Positions 15,896-28,600 of a DNA stretch of 64,000 bases are shown in pieces (position 1 is the first letter of the stretch; each line of letters begins with the position of its first letter). This stretch comes from Lytechinus pictus (taxonomy: Eukaryota; Echinodermata; Echinoidea; Temnopleuroida; Toxopneustidae). The notes under the pieces are model-generated. The model made no database searches. It saw only the letters and a program-made list of their open reading frames with translations, and was not told the origin of the DNA. The stretch is from the NCBI RefSeq assembly GCF_037042905.1, contig NC_087258.1, forward strand, positions 9,526,501 through 9,590,500. The letters are read 5' to 3'. The position numbers were made by a program, and so were the translations under genes.

Positions 15896-15962
15896 AACAA
15901 TCTTCGCATTAAAATATTGTACTATACATATTATAGTACAATATTTCAATGCGAAGATTGTT
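15896..15962. repeat. Near-perfect 31-bp-arm palindrome
   Basis: Two arms of about 31 bases, each beginning AACAATCTTCGCATT when read inward, face each other across a loop of about five bases with one mismatch. It lies about 175 bp before the first recognised chordin exon. It may be a minimal foldback element or a cruciform-forming site. Confidence 0.8.
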
Positions 15963-16137
15963 GCTATGGTTTATCAACTTGATTTCATCTGCTTTAGAAT
16001 GGTAATATATGACCGATTTTTTTTTTGTAGAAAGTTGATAAATTTACGAATAAAAATTCGAATATATTGAAACCTTCAATTTCGACTTACGTTAATTTCG
16101 TGTATTTTCTCTGTCATTTAATTTGTTCATATCTCAG

Positions 16138-16625
16138 GATGTAGAAGATGGTATACTCTTGGGAAGGATTTCATGTAATAACATCAAATGCCCGGATATC
16201 ACGTGTCCTAATGACGAGGATCCAGTGATCAGAGATGGCTTTTGCTGCAAGACCTGCCCGTCAGACGGTAAGAGGAATTTATTAACATGATTACTCTCCC
16301 GCCTTTTCTTTTGAAACCGTCTATGAATATACACACTCAATTTATTTGATCAAAACTCGTTATATGTGTCAGAAATAGATAAACAAGACTGGATTTGTAA
16401 AATTCGAAAAGACAAAGAAATCACTAAAATTTGACAATTTTTTCTTTTCTACTCTCCTATTTTTCATTTTCTGAAGTTGAATTTTACTATTTTATCTATT
16501 TATTTTGTTTCCTTCTTAAGATATTGATAAGGAGAAGCCCTCACGAACGAACGGATCTAGCGAGTCACAGCGTCCGGACGATACGGCGTCGACTGAGGGT
16601 ACGGAAGACACACTTCAGGGAGAAG
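16138..16625 (+). CDS. chrd: Chordin exons: second half of VWC1 and acidic linker
   Basis: The first exon (16138-16267) starts in phase 0 after a TCTCAG acceptor and encodes the C-terminal half of a von Willebrand C domain, ending in CCKTC. The same split, phase 0 inside the domain and phase 1 after it, recurs in the other VWC domains, so a first-half exon must exist upstream. The second exon (16521-16625) is a Ser/Asp/Glu/Thr-rich linker that joins VWC1 to CHRD1. In vertebrate chordin this linker holds the N-terminal Tolloid site; I see no clear equivalent motif here. Confidence 0.9.
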
Positions 16626-19600
16626 GTAAATAAAAAAAATTGTTACGAAATTGGTTATTTAATAAAATTTAATTCAATCCTTGACATTTTAACAATCGTC
16701 TTCACAAGCATTATGTCCATATTTCCTAATACGGCTAGCTGATAGTTATGTTCAGAGTTTACTTTTGGTAGAAGACATGCAACGACTTTAGAGCACATCT
16801 TTATTTCCGAACAAGATAAATAAAAATAAAATCATGAAATATGTACAAATTACTGTCTTATGAGACGAGTTATCATTTTAAGGTAAATGGAAATAAAGTA
16901 ACACAGTTATGCAAACTTTTGGTTTTGTATTTCATTGCGTTTTCAGCTTTTGTATCGATTCTATCCGGTCGTTTGACATCGGTGAACACGAGAGCGATTT
17001 CTCGAGGATCTTTCCTCCTTCTGAATAACAACCTCCACTTCACATTACACGTAACAAGGTAAGATTCGCCAGGGTCTGGTTTCACGAAATATTCATAGAA
17101 ACAAGTTTATTGTAAAACGTTGTTATCCATGTAACAAATTCAACCTAGATAATTTTCATATAGGCCTCGTCTTGCTCGATCAGAGTTATATAAATAAATC
17201 ACCATACATCGGTATAAAATAACTTCACAAGCAGTTTTCTTAATGTCAACATTTAATCGTGTATAAAATGTTTGCAAATGTGTTTCTTGTTCGTTTTACA
17301 GACTAAGTACTCCCCTCGAAGTTGTCTTTACTGGCGTACTCAATACAACGTTGCACGTGCATACGGTTCGTGATGTTGACTCCGATACGGTAAGTTTTAA
17401 TATTTGAAAATTTATTTAAAACCTCTAAATAAAACAGCTGCATCAGTGTTAAAAACCTCTTTTTATAACATGTATCTTTGTAGTCGTACAAGTCTTCCTC
17501 TCTCACACAACTTTCTATAAAAATTCGGAAATCCCATGAATGGTTAATGAAATTAAAAATGTTTTTTATTGTGTTGCTTTCAAATAGATTTGCGGAGAGT
17601 GGAAAAACCTTCCTCAGATTGTCTCACGTGATCTGCGCAACAGGAACATTTTCGTCACACTGACCACCAGGTCACACGAGCATGGAGAGGTCAGGGGTCG
17701 ACTTATCCCCCATCGCGCACTTTCCACAGGTAACCATTTTATTTTATTTTCCACAAGTTGTTTTAGGTTTAAGTTAGAAGTTTTAGATCTTGTTGCGTTA
17801 ATGATTTCGTAAAATGCAGACATGATCATAATCTCTTTCGTGAATAATAATTCTAAAGAGTTCATGGCTATTTCGGATGAGATATACATCGGTAGGTCTT
17901 TCAATTTGAGACCAGACACGGTCAGGGTCGAGTTGAGCTTTGAGAAAATCCTAACTTTAGACACCATTGCTATGGAAGTATTTTATTCCTTTAATGAAGG
18001 TCACTGACGCCCATTTCCTATTAGATTCTAAGATAAAATATATTGTGAGAAAGGTTTTGACCATCAAACACGCCGATCTTATTTCAAAAAGCTTCAAGAA
18101 GTTGTTTTATTTTTCAAGTCACGCGTTTCACTGCAAATAGTTCAGAGCCCGCGTCCGTGTTGCGTTCGAAAGTTACTAATCGAGCCACACTTAATTGATT
18201 TTCAAGCAACGGCGGGCAAATATTGCAAACTTTTTAAGTTGAATTTTTGAACTTGTCTTTGAAAGTAGTATAATCGTCTGATATGAGTGACGGTGGCCAA
18301 AATGCAGAGGAGACGAACTTATTAACCATTTATTCATTTCCGTTAGTGAACCCCACCACTTACCTCAAAGTACATCAGGAATCGGTATTATTTTGGACAT
18401 GACTTGGCACTTTCCCGTTCGTCATTGAGTTCGTCATTGACAGTGGCTTAATGATCATGCTGGATCATTATCTTTCATATTTTTTATTTTTAGTCGTGGA
18501 AGATGCAGATTTGTGCTTGCAAAACAAGGCGCGCCTCTGTTTTTTAACATAATTTATGTTTAGAAATATCATCATGACATTTCGATTTACGATATTATGT
18601 ACAAATATATGAAGTTTTAGAGACACGGGGTCAGGAGAAGAGGGGCGCGGGGCACGCGCCGGAAGTCTAGTACCTCCACTTTATTTCTTAAAAAGATAGA
18701 ACATTGTGTATTTCACTGAATTCTTTATTCATGAATCTAAAAAATGAGAGGAAACCAAGGAAACAAATATAAATTCCTGATTTAAAACGAGTAACCTTCT
18801 GCCAAATGGATATTCCCAATCCCCGATACGCTCATCCTGTTGACTGCTTGTCGCATACTTCATAATTTAACATGATCTAATTATGAAATGTTGTATCTGA
18901 TTATGAATATATTTGTGAAAAGGCACGCCATGCATGTTGAATTGAAAAGACCTTTCCTGTCGTATATACTCCTGATATTCGTTGCAATATTAGCAGTCAG
19001 CTCTTAAAGCCACAAAATCAATGTGTTTGTGTGGTCTTTATTGCTATGAATTTGTGTTAACTTAGTTAATTGAGAACAAAATATGTTTGCATCTTAATAG
19101 GATAACTTACAACAGCTTACATTAGTTAAACATTAAAATTGCCTGTTCCAGTAGTTTAAACAGATTTATAAAACTGATACTTGATAGAAATATTTTTCCT
19201 AATACTATATAATTTACAAATATAAAGTATATTATATCATACCTCAAATTTCACTAGCAATTAATTGACATTCGTGGTTGCAAATATCATTCATACTTTG
19301 ATGACATCACGTAACTTGTGTCTTGTTTTTGTTGCTATTCATAGAATCATTTAGTGTTCTTCTGACCCCAAAGCGACGCAACGGTCCAGTGAATGAAATC
19401 TTAGGGAAAGGAGGACTGGTGATGCTCTCATCCTCCAAGAATGGAAACGCCATCAACTTTGCTGCTCTCCTTGATGGTCTAGTAGAGTCAGGTAGGGAAC
19501 AGCATCTTGTCAAAAAGTGTATGGTGGAAAGATTACAGTGTCACACAAAGTGTCCACAGCGTGTTCACAGTGTATTCATAATTGTTTCACAGTGTTTTCA

Positions 19601-22600
19601 TGGTGTTTTCATAGTGTGTTCACAGTGTATTCATAGTGTGCTGACAGTGTGTTGATAGTGCTTCACATTGTGTTCTCAGTGTGATCACAGTGTGTTGACA
19701 GTTTTCACATTGTGTTCTCAGTGTGTTCACAGTGTGTTGACAGTGTTTCACATTGTGTTCATAGTGTGTTCACAGCGTGTTCACATTATTATCACATTGT
19801 GTTTTTAGTGTCTTGCTTATTCAAGTCGTTGACATCGCTATCTTATCTCATCTATTCTTTCAGAAAGGACAGAAGACGTCAACATCGTTGTTGAGATCAC
19901 GAAGAGAAACGATGTCTTGAAAAGAATTGAAGTTGCTGTTGCAAGCGAGGTACGTAACTACTACTCGGTGTAAATGCTTTTAAAATATCAAATACAGTAC
20001 TTACGATTACATTGTATATGCAAGTGTGTTTATACATAGAAAATGCTAAGTATAAGTCCAAGCTTATTTGAATATAATGCATGAAGTGATAAGAATATAT
20101 GAGTGAACGCATCTGTAGATATAAGCATAATGATAAGGATAATAATGTGTTGGCCTACAAAGGGAATATACGGATAGGTATAAATACTTATATACGGACG
20201 AGGAAAACCAATTCATTAATATAATAACAATTAGAAAACGAAAATGAAGAAAAGGAAGAAAAGAAAAGGAAGGAAAGGTTTTCTACAGCGCTAAATTCGG
20301 CCAAGTCAGACAGAATCAAATCTGAACATATCGATACATGATTTACATACAGGCTAATGAATCTTACGTTCAATCTTTTGACATGTCATAAATCGTTATG
20401 AATTTCCATCCTTGAATAGGCCATCGATGTGGTGGACGTCGTCGAATCGCTGCCCAGTACGATTAAGAAGGCGATCACGAAGGGACAGTTAAAGATGAGA
20501 TTGACGGTCGAGGGCCAGGGCGATGTAGGAATGCTTGTTGGCAGCATCACACCACTCAAAACGTGCAATAGTGAGTAGCTCTTACCACCTAGCATGGTTA
20601 TTAGTGATTAATTTGGACCCTGTTTCATCGTATCCAGTATACAATTCAAGTTACAAGTTCTTTTTAAAGCTACTAATGTTGTGCCAATTCATTAGCCGAA
20701 AGCATTCTGATGATTAATGACAAGTTTTGTGGAATGAGTCCAGATTAAAAAAAAAATATGAATCTTCACATGTCGACTGTAATCTAGTTCTCTTATAAAT
20801 ACTGACATAAGAGAAGTAAAATTCTACTTGAACGTGACTACTTGTCATATTGATAGAAAACTGACCTTTGGACGATATCATTGAGTAACTTCTATGTTAA
20901 TCGAATCGAATCCTTTAACTCTCCTGTCTCGTCCGTTTACAGCTATCCATGCAGTACTATCCGGTAGCCAAGCCCTTGACAGATCAAAGACTACAGGGGC
21001 TAGCGGTTCAGCCATTTTCACCCTAGATGACGATGGGACAATCAACTACATGGTTAGTACATCCATTCTTCTAAACTCTCGAGCTGTCATTGCAACCCTG
21101 ATGGGAATGAACAATTATATACCTTAATCATAGATTAGATGATTGAATATCGGATTAATTGCTGTTTTTATGTGTTTCCCCCTCAAGGTTCGATTGACTG
21201 GCCTACAGACAGAAGTCAGCGCCATCACCATTGAGATGCCCAACAGGAATAGGCGAAAGATCGTTGCTGACATCTTCGGAAACTACAGAGATGGAGTGGT
21301 GAGGATATCCCTCAATTTGGATCAAAGAGATACCTAGATATCTAGGGGTGCTTGTGAGCTGTTCAGATTCGAGTTGAGCTGTCTCAAACGATGTCAATTC
21401 ATACTTTTACACGAGAATAATAATAGCAGAGGTTGAGAATTCGAAGAGTGATCACAACATGTGACCTACATTATAAATGGTGTGCTCAAACCATTTATTA
21501 GAAATCAAGAACGGCAGCTACAAACTGTCATGACGATCCCTGTTCTTGATGACATTTTATAATGAAACAATTCCATGAAATAATTTTTTTTCCAAAAATG
21601 TTTAAATGGTTTTTTAACGGGCGGTTATAGTTAATGAATGTGAAATAGACAAATAAATGTTAATTTATTTTCCCATTTATGATGCAGGCTCAGGGAAAGT
21701 GGCTACGACCCAAGCTCCGTGACGTTCAGATGTTCCTTCACGGTGAACTCTATGTCAATGTTGCTACTGGTGCCTTCACCACCTCCGAGCTTCGGGGACG
21801 CATCGTTCAACTTGCCTACCAGGGTCATATCAGGAGACACGCAAGTAAGTTAATCATCCCACCGCTGCCACCAAAAAGGCTACATGAAATAGTCATTAAT
21901 ATTACATGATAAATTAGTCATTACTTTTTTTTATTTGTTCTGACTCGAAAGCTTTACAAAGTAAACAACGTCACAATTACACCATAAATATACCAATGCC
22001 CATTTGCAGTTGCAGAATAATAAAAATTGATTATCAATTCTGATGTATATGTGATTTTTAATATAGTATTATGCAATAGTCCAAGAGTAATATTTACCAA
22101 CTTTTCTCTTTTTTCTCGAAAGAAATGCCGATCCAGATGTCAGGCTCCCTTATGGATCCTACCCAGGAGACTGGAGCAGCCGGTCACGCTTGGCTCCTCC
22201 TCGATGAAAATTGCTCCCTCAATTACGAGATCGCCGTTGTGGGACTCAACAGCGTGGTCGAAGATGACATCGGGACCGACAGCCCGCCGTCCACGCCTCA
22301 CTTTTACGCCGAGATCGGTGAAATCGAGAACGGGGAAAGCCGAGTTCGATTGGTCCTGAATGCTTTTAGAGGAAATAGCGTAAGTACCTACTCCATCAGC
22401 AATCATAAATGTTTCAGAAATTATTGTCTATTGTTTTTCTATGACATTGCACATTTGAATACATTAATAAGAACCTGATGATAGCAGTCACTTGTCTATA
22501 AAGGCTACATTTTTCCCTATGGGTGGTCGCTACAGATGTTTTACTGTATAGGCATTGAATGATAGAATGTAAGAGAGGGTTATCACTGTCGACTATCATA

Positions 22601-25600
22601 CCTTTCTTGAAGAACTCATCTTGATATGTTATGTACCTATCTTCTCCAGGCTCGGGGAACCTTGACAGATGTGAATCCAGGATTATTGGAGAACATGGAC
22701 AGGGGACAAGCTTTCATTCAGATCAGTACAAAGAACCATAGGGAGGGTGAAATCAGAGGACAGGTGAGTTCCTACAATGGGTGATGATGATGATGATGAT
22801 AATGATGGTGATGATGATGGTGGTGATGATGATGATGTTAATAATGCTGCTGCTGCTGATGATGACAAGTAGGACTATGAGGCTCATGATTCATGATTTT
22901 ATTATATCACCAGATCATCTTGCCAAACACCTGTCATGGATCATCCAACGGTAACAACCTCGTCCCCGTCCACGATCCCATGCCCGCCATCAACGTCGAT
23001 GACGACCCTAACTCCTGCTTCTTCGAAGGTCGATACCACGCCCCGATGTCCACCTGGTCACCGGACTACGACAGGAACTGCACCACATGCACATGCAAGG
23101 TAGGGTTTCAAAGAATGAATAAAACCGACATTTTTTAGATTTCAGATTCTCAATCCTGATTATAATCAAGGTACTATGGTTGGCGGATCTTATCATTACA
23201 GAGACGTTTGCTTCTTTAGTTTTCTTTGTCCCTTTTGGAAAATTCTGCGTCAAGTTGTTCACATGAACATTTGTACTGTTAAACTATTATATCATTCTAG
23301 TTTTCAAGCAATTATGAAGATGTGACGATCGATTTCTTTATATTCCCTCCTCTTTAACAGAAAACAGTGACCATCTGTGACCCAGTGATCTGCCCTCAGT
23401 TGTCTTGTGAAAACTCCGTCATTGCTCCCGGTGAATGCTGCCCCTCCTGTCCGAAACGTAAGTTCAAACTCTATTTGTACAATAATTTATTCATATGACC
23501 AATCATATTATTCTATTGACCATTTTCCATGAGAGTATTTGGTGTCTTATAAGAACTTGCTGAAAAGTTTGTGCCTAGATCTATCAACTAATTGCATTTT
23601 GGGAATCCTGATAGCTAGATAAAGACTATGATACTGAGGATTTATTTCATTTTTTTAAAATGCGGTATGACCTGTTTAATGATTATATCAAAGTCACACT
23701 CATTGATGTTGAATGAAAGGGGGTATGGGATATTCGAATGACCCCCAATGAAAGTGTAGCCTTTCACTCTAATTGAAGTTTGTGTCAACTTCGTAGACAA
23801 TCGAAACCTAAGGATTAGGGCTTGTTAAGCATTGGTCTTAGGCAATGACTGAATTAACTTAATTTCCGACATCTACGCCCGCTTCCTTACCGCCTTCCCA
23901 AAGGAGGTGTCCAAGTGCCAGTTCGGGGAGGGAAATGGCTTCGTTATTGGTGTAATCCTTGTCAGGGTTAATACATGCACCCCTATCATCCGCCACATCA
24001 GACACACTGCCCACCCCTTTCTGTTTAAAGGATGTGTTATCTGCTAGCGTAGTGTAGATAGCAGTGTATACTGTTGTACACCACCTCCACCGAGTTTGGG
24101 ATCCTTAGGCAATGGGAACGTTGCTGAAGAGTGCAATAGCATCTTCAATGTTTTCACTAGCAATCAATAAAAGAATGTCATGTTTGATCTGTGGGGTAAT
24201 GATTAGAAAGGCCAGGAGACGATGGCTATCAGGGGGAGTGGGAGAGACAGGGGAGATGGGTTGGGAGACGACGTGGGTGAGATTGTGAAGACAATTGGAG
24301 ACGAAGAGAGAGCGAGAGAGAGAGAGAGAGGGAGAGAGAGAGAGGGAGGGAGGAGACAAGGAGAGGGTAGATGGAGGGGGAGAGAGGGGGGGGGGAGATT
24401 TAGATAATGAGAAATGGGAAATACAAGTCATAATGTTAATGAAGAGCAGATAAACGATAAGGAGAGAGAGAGACACTAAAAATAAATCATAGGAAGAAAG
24501 AAAGAAAGAGAGAAAGAAAGAGAGTGCGAACGTGAGGGATGGGGGTATGTGGGTAAGAGTTTATCATTATCCGTTCAAAATTCAAAGAAAGCGTTTAAGG
24601 AGTGCCTAGAGAGGAAGGGACAAGGGAAAAACAAAATAGCGCCAAAAGAGACCGTGACAAGACTCATTCAGAAACTGCGCTTCTCAGCCCTCAGGCTATC
24701 GAAACTACTCCATTTAATGAACGGAGATTGCAAAATGAGTTTCAAATTGGTCACAGGTATCATATTTCTAAAATAGCCGTGATTTTACAAATATTTGTTG
24801 ATTTGCTGTAATTGTACGACCACTTAACAATTTGTCATAGGAAAGAATTGATATTATGGCGTCTCTGTCGGTAAAAGATAACTGTATTAAAAAAGAAAAT
24901 TGAGTTTCAAGCGGCGATTTCTTACACGCATTATACGAGCACAGATGTAAATTGAGGATTACTTAACAGTGGTAAAAAGACTTGCAGATCTTATTTCTGA
25001 TCGTGTCTGAAAATACAAAGTTTGTATGAACTATCTATAACAATATTACTCTATAGTGATGTATAATGTATTTATGATTATTAGTAATTCCTGAATATCT
25101 CTTGGTTAAGAGCTTATTACATCCAAAGCACTGCATAAAATACAGTAAAGTAACTACACTATTCAGGGTATTTATACTACAAACTTGTAAGCCCAAGTTG
25201 CAAAATGGGAAACTGTGATATTCTTCAAGTTGAAATAGGAAACTTATTTCCTACCTGACCTCCGTTTCAGCAGAATATCAAATCACGACGCCTTTTATTA
25301 CAGACATACCTTGTTTCATTTTGATGTTGCATGCTTATTAGAAGTTTTATTTCATTTATTTAATTTTTATTTCTTTTCCTAATTCTTCTTGGAGCAGCTG
25401 AAGAACCTGAGGAGCCTGGCTGCCATTACAAGGGTGACAATAAGGTACATCGCATCGGAACGCAATGGCATCCGTATATTCCCCCATTTGGATATACTAC
25501 ATGCGTGCTTTGTACTTGCATGGTTAGTCTGGAGTTCAGCCTTTCATCTTGATTATTTTCTTTCATTTTTTTATTCTTCTTATTTCTCTAATTTCTCATA

Positions 25601-28600
25601 CTTTTCCTCCTCTCTTACCGAGTGCGGTGCATTTCATGTCAGCATGCTCGCAATTGAAGACATATTTGACGGATTTTTAGTGGCAAAATATTATGCCTTT
25701 TTGTGAAATTCTTTGTAATAATGAGGGATTTTGAGAAAATTGAGGTGAAATTTGGGTAACATTTACTCCCGTCTACAAAAATCTGTCCATATAACAACTT
25801 GTGGTGACAGTTCTAATATGACCAAAAGTGATACAGTTAGATCTGTTGTCAAGAGTTTTCATGTAGATGGGATTCAGCGCTGTTAGTATTTATATCGGTT
25901 CGTTTTTTTAGCCAAAAATTCTCAAATTGTTCATCCATTATTCATCCAATGCGAAGAAAAAAATGTCTTTCATCGGTTTCAAAATTATGCTATGAAGATT
26001 TAAGACAGCTCGCCCAACGAAAGGACAGAGCAACATGGAATGAAGTTTTATTTCATTTCTGAAAGCGCGAACAGAATGTAGAGCTTTTAGCGCGATACTT
26101 GTGGAATGATTTTTCAGCTATCCTTGTGAAGAAATATAATTTTGATTGATTTTAAGTGTTTTTCATGGAACAAACAGACTTATTTTCATGGACAGTCATT
26201 TGTCTATTTACATCTTCTTTGCACTCATTCATTTTCATCTTGAAATATTTTTTTCCATCTTCTTGTTTTATTCTTGTGTCATCATTTGGCTGAAATATTG
26301 AGTGATATTTTTCATTGATTTTGATTTCCCAATTCATGTTTCATGTGCGACTGTTTCATGCTTATTTTGCTTCTGACACGAAATGTACATCAGAGCTAGA
26401 ATCTCGTGTCACGTGGTACGGACTTCACCCAATCGGTTAATTCCGCTAGCTCTTGTGTAAAACTAAGAAGCTTTAGATATCGACTTTCTATTTTGATACA
26501 TTCTAATGGTATGATGTTGAGGTACCACCATCATGTAACAATAATTCAAATTTTTTTTTAGAATATGCATTTTCAACAAGCAGCTGGATATTTAATCTCC
26601 CTCTTCTAATTAAGCGCGATTGAGTGGATCACATTTCCAAGAGATCAAATTTAAGGCAAATCCACCATTGCGCAACAATGCTTCCGCATGTACGTCGAAT
26701 GTCGTATCTTCTTGCAACAATACACTTGATTACGTGCTCACGCAGAATCACTAAAGATTTTTATTGTACCAATTTCGACGATTGTCAATATCTTACCGTG
26801 TTTGTGTTTATCTTATCGTTTATCAACAGTCCGGTGGCCAACTAAACTGCTCAAGACTCGCCTGCCCGCCATTAGACTGCCCAAAACCAATTCGACTTAA
26901 CGCAAATGATTGCTGCCAAGTATGTCCAGGTAAATCATCTTAAATTCAATATTAACATTTTACACGAAACCCTTCACTAATAGAGCATTATTTTGTATTC
27001 AATATTATCATGATTATTACCAGTGATAAATGTGTATTGTAATTGTTAGCACTTGTTTTTTTTTTTTTGTTAAAGAGACAAATAATTTGTTAATTTGTGA
27101 TGTTTTCTTGTAAACCGAGTACAAGTGTCACCTGACGCCGCAAAACACGATACTATTGAAGGTTTCAAGCAACTTAAGGAATGTAAATCACAAGTTAACC
27201 AAGCATGGAGTTGGGGTTTTCTGTAATTTGGAACATTCATAAAATTACTTGTGTTTTTGTCTCATAATATAGAACCAGAGCCAACGACACCACCCACAGA
27301 ACCACCAGTGGACGACACATTACTGCAAGCCGATGAAGTAGAAAAAGGTAAGTTGTTACCCAGAGTTCCATATTTCCCATAATGCATGTTGAGCAAGTGA
27401 ATGCTATAGTCTCATTAACGAAACCTACCTTAGATCGATCAGAGATTTAACGTTATTTCAAATTGCATACTATTGGTCGGTTCGGTTAGTTGGTGTGATT
27501 GTAGTATGAACCGGTTTGTAGAGTATTACATTATATTTATCTAAATGAAACTGTAAAACTGTAGATCAAGCAGACGGTACGTAATGAAAATGACCGTACA
27601 AAAATAGGTGCTATAATGTTCAAGTGCTCTTAATATGTGTTTCTGCACAACATGCACAACATGTTAATCGCCAAACCTTTTTTCATTCCATTCTTCAGTT
27701 ATATCATTCTTTTTCTTTTCATCCTCTTCTACACCCCCTTTCACTCTTTCATTTTACCTCTTCTTTTTTGTAAAGATTCGTTTCAATTTCCTTTACCAGT
27801 TTCTTCTTTTCTTCTTTTCCCAATAAAGCCCATTCCTTTATTCCTTTCTTACTCCGTTTCAGTTAATAATTCTCTCCAATTTGCTTTGCCATTATCTTTC
27901 TAATATCAACTACACTTTCCAAATTCTTGAACGTTGTAATACAGTGTAGAATGGATATTGTCGACGAAGGCTGGAAAACACCTTAATTGGCAAACTGAGA
28001 CATATTATAAATACATGTTGAAGTAAAATTGTTTGAATGTTACATATTTGCATGAAAGAATGTGATAAAAGTAATGATATCAAAATAATGTAATTGCATA
28101 TTAGTGTACAAATGTATTATGGTGTATGAGGCATGATTATATTGAATGTTCCACCCTCCTATCACTTATTCATATCTTATATGATGACCGAGTCTTCTTA
28201 AAACTGTCTTCTTACGTCCAGAAATACGCTGCCCCCAAACTAAGACAGAGCAAATCTGACTTTCTTTGCAAATGTCATAAATGTGACATACCCCATATTC
28301 TTTTATTTGATCTAATGGTGTAAACCTTTCATTCCTAGTACATATTCTATCGGATATTCCCCTTAGTCCCTCGCATAATGTTCAATTGTCTTCCCTTGTA
28401 AACCCCAGTGCTTACATGTCGCATGTTTCTTGTTCTCGTCTTCTTCTATGTAGGATGTTCGTTCCTCGGTGAATTTTATAGAAATGGCGCCGAATGGCAC
28501 CCTCTTGTGTCGCCATTTGGTACAATGAGCTGCGTCAGGTGTAGATGTCGGGTAAGCATGACCTTTGACCTTTGTGAAAGATCACCCCCATTTCCCCAAA

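Larger units (their letters stand above)
1..16137. other. No recognised exon; probable 5' flank or long intron of chordin
   Basis: I read this stretch on both strands for the missing start of chordin, meaning a signal peptide and the first half of VWC1 with a Trp-His-Pro segment followed by Cys-x-x-Cys-x-Cys at a phase-0 donor. I found none. Open frames here are short, have no family resemblance and no splice-consistent partners. The stretch holds microsatellites (a CA run near 3150, an AAT run near 7125), long G runs at about 12725, 12792 and 12853, a 55-bp direct repeat pair near 1133 and 1401, and a palindrome at 15896. The chordin start may lie before the window. Confidence 0.55.

Noticed and set aside
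17822..18007. Possible extra chordin exon between CHRD1 and CHRD2
   Set aside because: No acceptor and donor pair in phase, and CHRD1 joins CHRD2 in frame without it.
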